Assembly: GCA_015661045.1 (NCBI GenBank)
Contig: JACVQG010000049.1
Span: 1-10,074, forward strand
Source of the DNA: Dehalococcoidia bacterium
GTDB taxonomy: Bacteria > Chloroflexota > Dehalococcoidia > JACVQG01
Direction: 5' to 3'
Length of the DNA: 10,074 nucleotides
Each line of letters begins with the position of its first letter. The first letter of the stretch is position 1. Positions 5,649 to 10,074 of the stretch are shown here, piece after piece. The notes beneath the pieces were generated by a model that searched no databases, was not told where the DNA came from, and worked only from the letters and a program-made list of their open reading frames with translations. Position numbers and translations under genes: made by a program.

Positions 5649-6152
5649 TTATTGAGGGACAAATTTTTCCCACTGGGGATAAGTACGGAGGTGATAGGGG
5701 GAAACGGTGAACCCAATTGGCCGTGGCATCGTCGGTTGATGAAGCAACTTCATTCCAGCTTCAGAGGGTGTCCGGCCAGCTTTATGATGGTTGCATGGTA
5801 TACAGGCGCTGACAATATTTTGCCAGGTATGTTCTCCACCCCTGGACCGTGGTATAACGTGGTCGAGGGTCAAACTGTGGGACTCTTTGCCGCAATATTG
5901 ACACACAAATTTGTCCCTGAGAAACACCTGAAGGCGTGTTAGTTTATGCTGAGGGCGTGGACGTTTAACCTGGTGACCCAGGCGAATAACCGAAGGCAAT
6001 GGAAATACTGAATATACGGTACGGATTTCTCCAAGCCCATTCTCCAGTAGCTCCGCCTTACCCTCGAGCATAAGAACTAAAGCCCGCTTTGCCTGGCAAA
6101 TATTAAGAGGCTCATAGTTCTGATTGAGAACCAGAACATTTGAATTAAGCAT
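5649..6152 (-). CDS. HNH endonuclease-like protein
   Basis: This 167-residue protein matches a common family of free-standing HNH proteins. The N-terminus has the family opening 'VLVLNQNYEPLNICQAKRALVLMLEGKAE'-type segment (residues 6-34). The HNH/zinc unit follows: CQYC (C84, C87), LTLDHVIPRSRGG with D97-H98, W110-QN with N112, then CIPC (C117, C120) and NHHKAGRTP. All metal-binding and catalytic positions are present. The role in vivo is not established for this family; nicking, repair or defence roles are all possible. It is transcribed opposite to its neighbours, from a promoter back-to-back with that of the S41 protease. The start at 6152 has no Shine-Dalgarno site and would have a leader of about 11 nt. 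The Val-rich first strand supports this start. Confidence 0.9.
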   Translation of the reverse strand: MLNSNVLVLNQNYEPLNICQAKRALVLMLEGKAELLENGLGEIRTVYSVFPLPSVIRLGHQVKRPRPQHKLTRLQVFLRDKFVCQYCGKESHSLTLDHVIPRSRGGEHTWQNIVSACIPCNHHKAGRTPSEAGMKLLHQPTMPRPIGFTVSPYHLRTYPQWEKFVPQ

Positions 6153-6169
6153 TGGATTTTCTGATTGTT

Positions 6170-6198
6170 AGGATAGCCCTGTAATTCCAAAAAGTCAA
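6170..6198 (-). promoter_or_regulatory. Promoter of the HNH gene
   Basis: On the minus strand TTGACT (6198-6193) and TATCCT (6175-6170) are 17 bases apart, matching consensus at five and four of six positions. Initiation is expected near 6163, only about 11 bases before the ATG, leaving no room for a normal ribosome binding site. Confidence 0.6.
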
Positions 6199-6211
6199 GT
6201 TCAAATCCGTT

Positions 6212-6240
6212 TTGTCCTATCTGGGAGTCCATGTTAGAAT
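6212..6240 (+). promoter_or_regulatory. Promoter of the S41 protease gene
   Basis: TTGTCC (6212-6217) and TAGAAT (6235-6240) are 17 bases apart (four and five of six matches). Transcription would begin near 6247, giving a 27-nt leader that carries GAGGTGG. It is divergent from the HNH promoter with 13 bases between the -35 boxes. Confidence 0.5.
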
Positions 6241-6263
6241 ATGCATAGAGCAAAATGAAAGTT

Positions 6264-6270
6264 GAGGTGG
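6264..6270 (+). promoter_or_regulatory. Ribosome binding site of the S41 protease
   Basis: GAGGTGG stands about four bases before ATG 6274. An in-frame TGA directly precedes that ATG (6271-6273), so no longer start is possible. Confidence 0.6.
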
Positions 6271-6273
6271 TGA

Positions 6274-7491
6274 ATGGCTAAACCTGTTAAGATTCTGCTT
6301 ATTACCCTCTCCCTTATCCTGTTGGTAAGCGTCTCGTTTGGTTCCGGGATTTTAATATCCCAGCGAATAACTGCCGCCCATCCCTACCTGTCTACCCCCC
6401 GGGATGTCCCCAAATCTATGGAGGCAGCGTGGGAGGTTTGGACGCTCCTTACCACAGAATATGTAGAAAAACAGAACCTGGACACCAAAAAGATACAACA
6501 AGGGGCTATAAAAGGCATGATGGATGCCCTTAAAGACCCCTATTCTTCCTATCTTGACGCCGAGAACAATAGGTTAGAGACGTCTAACCTGCATGGTAGT
6601 TTCGAGGGTATAGGCGCCCAGGTTGGAATGAAAGAAAATCAGTTGATTGTGATAGCTCCTATCCCTGATACCCCGGCGGAAAAAGCCGGAATCAGACCTG
6701 GCGATGCCCTCCTGGAAATAGAAGGTCAATCTACAGCAGGTTTAAGCCTCGCAGAGGCAGTTATTAAAATCCGGGGACCAAAGGGAACACCGATAACATT
6801 GTTAGTGCGTCATGAGGGTAAGACTACCTCCGATTCCATCACTATAGTCCGGGCCGAGATAAAAGTGAAAAGTGTCCGCTGGCAACCCAGGGGAGATGTG
6901 GCCCATATACAGATATTCCAATTTTCAGGGGATACCGGCCGAGAACTTAACCAGGCGCTGGATGAAATAAACCGCCAGGGTTCGAAACAAATTGTACTGG
7001 ATTTAAGGTCTAACCCCGGTGGTTTACTAACCGAGGTTGTGGCTGTAGCCAGCCAGTTTCTTAAAGAAGGCCAGACGGTATTGTACACAGTGAATAATCA
7101 AGGGGAGCGAAGGGAAATGAAAGCTAGCGCCGGGGGGAAAGCTCAAGAACGACCAATTGTAATCCTTGTGGATAGCCACAGCGCCAGCGGCAGCGAGGTT
7201 TTATCCGGGGCGCTCCAGGACCATAAACGGGCCCTGGTTATGGGAACAAAGACCTTCGGTAAAGGCAGCGTCAACATGCTATTTCCTTTAAGAGATGGCT
7301 CCGGTCTTTACCTGACAACTGGCCGATGGTTAACCCCTAATGGACGCCCTATAGAAGGCAAGGGCCTCGACCCCGACGTCGAGGCTGTTACCAAACCCGA
7401 AGACCGCGCTTCCGGGAAAGACCCGGCCCTGGACCAGGCGCTGGAATATTTAAAGGGTTTAAAGACGGCTATGATCCCTTCCATCCGTTAA
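6274..7491 (+). CDS. S41 family C-terminal processing protease
   Basis: This 405-residue tail-specific serine protease cuts near the C-termini of exported proteins. An N-terminal basic start followed by a hydrophobic segment (about residues 7-29) anchors it in the membrane, with the rest outside the cytoplasm. A helical N-terminal region has the YSSYLDAE motif (90-97). A PDZ domain spans about 110-185 (GSFEGIGAQVG, GIRPGDALLEIEG). The S41 core has LDLRSNPGG (242-250), SHSASGSE with nucleophile S305, and TFGKGSVN with base K330. The Ser-Lys spacing of 25 is that of CtpA/Prc enzymes. Gly306 replaces the common Ala, as in some relatives. After the catalytic core comes 'LTTGRWLTPNGR', also standard. 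It appears monocistronic; about 35 bases after its stop a strong new promoter begins. Confidence 0.95.
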   Translation: MAKPVKILLITLSLILLVSVSFGSGILISQRITAAHPYLSTPRDVPKSMEAAWEVWTLLTTEYVEKQNLDTKKIQQGAIKGMMDALKDPYSSYLDAENNRLETSNLHGSFEGIGAQVGMKENQLIVIAPIPDTPAEKAGIRPGDALLEIEGQSTAGLSLAEAVIKIRGPKGTPITLLVRHEGKTTSDSITIVRAEIKVKSVRWQPRGDVAHIQIFQFSGDTGRELNQALDEINRQGSKQIVLDLRSNPGGLLTEVVAVASQFLKEGQTVLYTVNNQGERREMKASAGGKAQERPIVILVDSHSASGSEVLSGALQDHKRALVMGTKTFGKGSVNMLFPLRDGSGLYLTTGRWLTPNGRPIEGKGLDPDVEAVTKPEDRASGKDPALDQALEYLKGLKTAMIPSIR

Positions 7492-7526
7492 AATAAACTT
7501 TTTTGTAGCTATTATTGAAAACCCAA

Positions 7527-7555
7527 TTGACAAACCGCTCAAGTAACAGTAGAAT
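7527..7555 (+). promoter_or_regulatory. Strong promoter of the permease operon
   Basis: A perfect TTGACA (7527-7532), 17 bases, then TAGAAT (7550-7555, five of six). This is the best promoter in the window. The start near 7562 gives a leader of about 16 nt before ATG 7578. It is expected to drive the small membrane protein, permease and probably the genes beyond. Confidence 0.75.
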
Positions 7556-7577
7556 TCGGCGGTTGTATTAAAGGGTG

Positions 7578-7754
7578 ATGCAAAAAATAAACCTTATCTT
7601 TGGCATAATATCGCTGGTCATAGGTTCAGGTCTGGTTATAGCGTCAGTTTACGAAGGAATTAAACCCCTGGGACTGGTTTTGGGGGGTCTCCTGTTCATA
7701 AACGGATTGGTCAGACTATGGTTAACCAGACAGCGCAAAGCTTTAAATTTGTGA
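7578..7754 (+). CDS. 58-aa membrane protein with two helices
   Basis: No family is recognised. The product has two hydrophobic segments, about residues 5-24 (INLIFGIISLVIGSGLVIAS) and 31-49 (LGLVLGGLLFINGLVRLWL), joined by the short YEGIKP turn. It ends with a basic tail (TRQRKALNL), predicting a hairpin with both ends on the cytoplasmic side. It starts just after the near-consensus promoter. AAAGGG lies right before the start; GTG at 7575 is an alternative, limited by TAA at 7569. Its TGA (7752-7754) overlaps the permease frame, and a GTG permease start at 7751 would give a GTGA coupling overlap. Position suggests a small accessory subunit of the permease. Real gene likely because of promoter, hydrophobic pattern and overlap. 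Confidence 0.65.
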   Translation: MQKINLIFGIISLVIGSGLVIASVYEGIKPLGLVLGGLLFINGLVRLWLTRQRKALNL

Positions 7755-9277
7755 AACACATATGGGAACGCAAGCCGGGTGACCGTGTAATCCACCTTCA
7801 CCGGCCCCAGCGCTATCGTCTACGGCGCGTCCTTGGCGTTCCCGGCCTGTGGGCAACAGGCTATGGAGATGTAGGCTCTTCCATATATTATGCACTGGGC
7901 ATTGTAGCTTTGGTCGCAATGGGGGCTACGCCCGTTGTTCTTGGAATAGCTGGCATCATCTTTGTTTTCAATGCACTTACCTACGCAGAGGGTGTGTCCA
8001 TGCTCCCCGAAGCAGGTGGTTCGTCCAGTTTCGCCCGGCATGGGTTCAATGAGCTAATTGGTTTCATCGCCGGGTGGGCTCTGGTCTTCAGTTACGTCGT
8101 AACTATCGCTATATCCTCTTTTACCATCCCTTCCTATCTGGGCTACTTCTGGGAACCTTTCAAGCAATCACAAGTCCTGGGGGTTGCCGTATCCATGGGT
8201 ATAGTGCTTTTTTTGACGGCGCTTAATGTGCTGGGAGTAAGAGAGAGTACACTTTTTAGTTTATCCATGGCTATACTTGATGTAATCACTCAGGTTTTCC
8301 TGATATTCCTCGGAATGGTATTCCTCTTTGACCCCCACCTCTTGGCCCAAAATGTCACCTTGTATTGGCCTGAGACCCACAATTTTATCTTTGGCATTGC
8401 AGTAGCCTCCATTGCCTTCACTGGCGTTGAGAGTGTCTCTCAACTGGTAGAGGAGACCCGCCACCCCCAGGTGCGTGCGCCACGAGCCTATATCGCCATG
8501 ATGTTTACCGTACTTATATTATTTGCTGGGATCTCTCTGGTCGCATTTTCGGTAATGACTCCTCAGCAATTAGCCACCGACTGGGCAACTGACCCGGTCG
8601 CCGGTATAGCTGCCAACCTGCCGGAGAGGCTTGCGCAGTCGCCTCCGTCCGACCCTGCGCTTAACATACTATATATCTGGTTTGTGAACGGTCTCCGACA
8701 TGTGTTGCCCTTTCTCGTCGCTATTCTTGCAGCGACTATTTTGCTCATTGCGACCAACGCCGGGATATTGGGCATATCACGGCTTTCTTTTTCTCTTAGT
8801 GAGCACCGGGAGCTACCAAGCGTCTTTAAGCGGATACACAGTAAGTTTAAAACACCATATGTAGCCATACTTGTTTTCTCTGGTGTGGCAATACTCCTGC
8901 AACTCCCCGGGCTTTTTTCGCCCAATATCTTTACTATCCTGGGTGGACTATACGCCTTTGGCTCCTTAGCCACCTTTGCGTTAGCCCACGCCTCCATCCT
9001 CAGCTTACGCTGGCGACAGCCAAACCGGCCCCGGCCTTTCAAACTTACCTGGAGTATCCGGGTAAAAGGGACGGAGTTGCCTGTAACAGCGATCCTGGGG
9101 TTGATAAGCACTTTTGGTATATGGGTGGTGCTGATAATCTATCAACCCTACAGCAGATGGCTGGGTTTTGGCTGGATGGCCCTGGGGGTAGGAGTCTATT
9201 TCATCTACCGCCGTCATGCCCACCTTCCAATCCTGCGCATGGGCAAGAAACTGAAAGGCATAACCAAAGCAGGCTAA
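7718..9277 (+). CDS. APC superfamily permease, KimA-like
   Basis: A 519-residue inner-membrane transporter with about 12 helices (between residues 41 and 497). Helix 1 carries ATGYGDVGSSIYYALG, helix 3 GWALVFSYVVTIAISS, helix 6 IAFTGVESVSQLVEET, and helix 8 ILLIATNAGILGISR, with the loop SLSEHRELP: the standard APC order. By eye it matches the K+ importer KimA (YdaO) more than amino-acid antiporters: D51, Y58, T129, S133, T235, E238 and Y412 align with KimA ion-site residues as I recall them, but S125 replaces its D117. KimA's cytoplasmic C-terminal domain is missing; a separate USP gene follows. Substrate could be K+, another cation or an amino acid. The start is uncertain: ATG 7718 has no clear ribosome site and overlaps the previous gene by 37 nt, and GTG 7751 gives a GTGA overlap and a 508-aa protein. 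I list the longer form. Confidence 0.88.
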   Translation: MVNQTAQSFKFVKHIWERKPGDRVIHLHRPQRYRLRRVLGVPGLWATGYGDVGSSIYYALGIVALVAMGATPVVLGIAGIIFVFNALTYAEGVSMLPEAGGSSSFARHGFNELIGFIAGWALVFSYVVTIAISSFTIPSYLGYFWEPFKQSQVLGVAVSMGIVLFLTALNVLGVRESTLFSLSMAILDVITQVFLIFLGMVFLFDPHLLAQNVTLYWPETHNFIFGIAVASIAFTGVESVSQLVEETRHPQVRAPRAYIAMMFTVLILFAGISLVAFSVMTPQQLATDWATDPVAGIAANLPERLAQSPPSDPALNILYIWFVNGLRHVLPFLVAILAATILLIATNAGILGISRLSFSLSEHRELPSVFKRIHSKFKTPYVAILVFSGVAILLQLPGLFSPNIFTILGGLYAFGSLATFALAHASILSLRWRQPNRPRPFKLTWSIRVKGTELPVTAILGLISTFGIWVVLIIYQPYSRWLGFGWMALGVGVYFIYRRHAHLPILRMGKKLKGITKAG

Positions 9278-9315
9278 AAGCAACCCACCAGTGAGGATTG
9301 TCTCCTGGAACCTCA

Positions 9316-9344
9316 TTGCGGGGTATTGCTAAAGCGTTTATAAT
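9316..9344 (+). promoter_or_regulatory. Internal promoter giving a probable leaderless usp mRNA
   Basis: TTGCGG (9316-9321), 17 bases, then a perfect TATAAT (9339-9344). The box ends six bases before the ATG at 9351, so the +1 base should be the A of the start codon. GAGGG between box and ATG is too close to act as a ribosome site. Confidence 0.55.
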
Positions 9345-9350
9345 GAGGGC

Positions 9351-9812
9351 ATGGACTTCCGTAACATATTAGTACCGGTAAACGGCACACCATCGGATGC
9401 GGAAGCTTTGAGATTGGCCTGTAAACTGGCCAGAGAAGCTAAATCTAAAATACTCGTTGTTTACGTAGTGGAAATACGCCGTAGTTTACCTCTGGATGTC
9501 CGTCTGGATACAGAGATAAGCAAGGGAGAGGATACTCTCACCCGGGCAGAGCAGGTGGTTGAGGAAGAAGAGTATCAGGCGGAGGCTGCTCTGCTCCAGG
9601 CCCGGGAAGTAGGCCCCGCTATAGTCGAAGAAGCTGTAGAGCGCGAAGCTGATGTTATTATTATGGGGTTTGGATATAAGAGCCGATTTGGTGAGTTTAG
9701 CCTGGGTGACGCTGTCCCTTATGTGTTGAAAAACGCAAATTGCCCGGTAATTCTATACCGCTTACCCACAAAAAAGGCTAGTCAAAGGCTGGATACGGAG
9801 CAAAACTCTTGA
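9351..9812 (+). CDS. Universal stress protein (UspA fold), likely non-ATP-binding
   Basis: A 153-residue single USP domain. It opens NILVPVNGTPSDAEALRLACKLA (residues 5-27) and has ILVVYVVE (34-41), a Glu-rich helix (69-75), ADVIIMGFG (100-108) and CPVILYRLP (131-139). The usual ATP motif G-2x-G-9x-G-S/T reads G106-x2-Y109-x9-G119-D120, so the second Gly and the Ser/Thr are both replaced. The early Asp that contacts the nucleotide is Asn11. ATP binding therefore looks lost or changed; another nucleotide ligand or a purely structural role is possible. It lies 73 bp after the permease, may have its own leaderless promoter, and overlaps the TrkA gene by four bases. It is probably a cytoplasmic regulator of the permease. 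Residues 140-153 are a polar tail. Confidence 0.88.
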   Translation: MDFRNILVPVNGTPSDAEALRLACKLAREAKSKILVVYVVEIRRSLPLDVRLDTEISKGEDTLTRAEQVVEEEEYQAEAALLQAREVGPAIVEEAVEREADVIIMGFGYKSRFGEFSLGDAVPYVLKNANCPVILYRLPTKKASQRLDTEQNS

Positions 9813-10074
9813 AAGTCGTTATTATGGGTTGTGGCCGGGTTGGCGCTCAAATAGCCTCGATTCTGGATACAGAAGGACACGAAATCACAATCCTCGATAT
9901 GGACTCCCGCAGCTTCCGGAGGCTGCCCCCCACTTTTGGAGGTGTCGCCCTCCTGGGAGACGGGACCGACCAGGCATCCCTGAAAAAATCCGGCATAGAG
10001 GAAGCAAACGCTTTTGTGGCGGTAACCCAGGGGGATAATCGCAATGTGATGGCTGCCCAGATTGCAAAGCATAT
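9809..10074 (+). CDS. TrkA-N/RCK domain protein, 5' part
   Basis: The frame starts at TTG 9809 inside the usp stop (TTGA overlap) and runs open to the window end, 88 codons. Residues 2-12 (KVVIMGCGRVG) are the first Rossmann strand and GxGxxG nucleotide loop. ILDMD (28-32) ends strand 2 with the acidic residue that selects NAD(H). LLGDGTD (48-54), SLKKSGI, ANAFVAVTQGDNRN and AAQIAK follow the TrkA-N order closely. RCK domains gate or regulate K+ transport in response to NAD(H), ATP or c-di-AMP. The ATG at 9824 would delete the first strand, so TTG is preferred. Coupling to usp and closeness to a KimA-like permease suggest a regulatory subunit. The C-terminal half is outside the window. Confidence 0.88.
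   Translation, partial: MKVVIMGCGRVGAQIASILDTEGHEITILDMDSRSFRRLPPTFGGVALLGDGTDQASLKKSGIEEANAFVAVTQGDNRNVMAAQIAKH

Noticed and set aside
5652..5942. 96-aa plus-strand frame opposite the HNH gene
   Set aside because: The minus strand encodes clear CxxC, DH and CN motifs; the plus frame is its shadow and has no motif.
7492..7526. T-run after the S41 protease as a terminator
   Set aside because: The TTTTTT tract has no G/C-rich hairpin before it.
8563..9111. 182-aa open frame on the minus strand
   Set aside because: It lies entirely inside the permease gene, has no domain motif or ribosome site, and its composition (Ser, Arg, Cys rich) is that of an antisense shadow.
9782..10072. 96-aa and other minus-strand frames at the right edge
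   Set aside because: The plus strand here encodes the Rossmann GxGxxG and GDGTD motifs of TrkA-N, so these are shadows.

Overview
The window reads as a chromosomal segment of a Chloroflexota bacterium, most likely of the class Dehalococcoidia. This is inferred from protein style: a DnaX-like HolB with a GKM P-loop, a RicT/PSP1 protein, a short CxxC-type HNH protein and an APC permease with adjacent USP and TrkA genes. It also rests on the many G/C-rich palindromic repeats between genes. No database was searched, so the class is a judgement. No rRNA, tRNA, CRISPR array, transposase or phage gene was seen.

Layout. Bases 1-155 hold the end of a DUF35 (Zn-ribbon/OB-fold) gene. After hairpin-rich DNA comes an unrecognised 114-aa gene (401-745) with a perfect Shine-Dalgarno site. 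Next are an MBL-fold hydrolase (822-1634) with its own sigma70-type promoter and lysA (1929-3248). Then come holB (3345-4358) and ricT (4618-5457). An HNH protein is encoded on the minus strand (5649-6152), divergent from an S41 C-terminal processing protease (6274-7491), with a good promoter facing each way. The right end is an apparent four-gene operon behind a near-consensus promoter (TTGACA-N17-TAGAAT): a 58-aa two-helix membrane protein, a KimA-like APC permease, a universal stress protein and a TrkA-N/RCK protein cut by the window end.

How the genes relate. The left two thirds are mainly single housekeeping genes separated by repeat elements. Only holB-ricT is a known conserved pair, and even there about 260 bp of repeats lies between them. 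The right end is the only coherent system. The permease keeps most residues recalled as the K+ site of KimA but has Ser in place of one key Asp. KimA carries its own cytoplasmic C-terminal domain; here the permease ends soon after its last helix and is followed by separate USP and RCK proteins. A regulated cation or amino-acid importer with detached sensor subunits is the best reading.

The most unusual non-coding signals are two genes (holB, usp) with TATAAT exactly six bases before ATG, implying leaderless mRNAs; an exact 35-bp direct repeat flanking ricT, one copy inside a nested inverted-repeat element; and a clover-like palindromic element before lysA.
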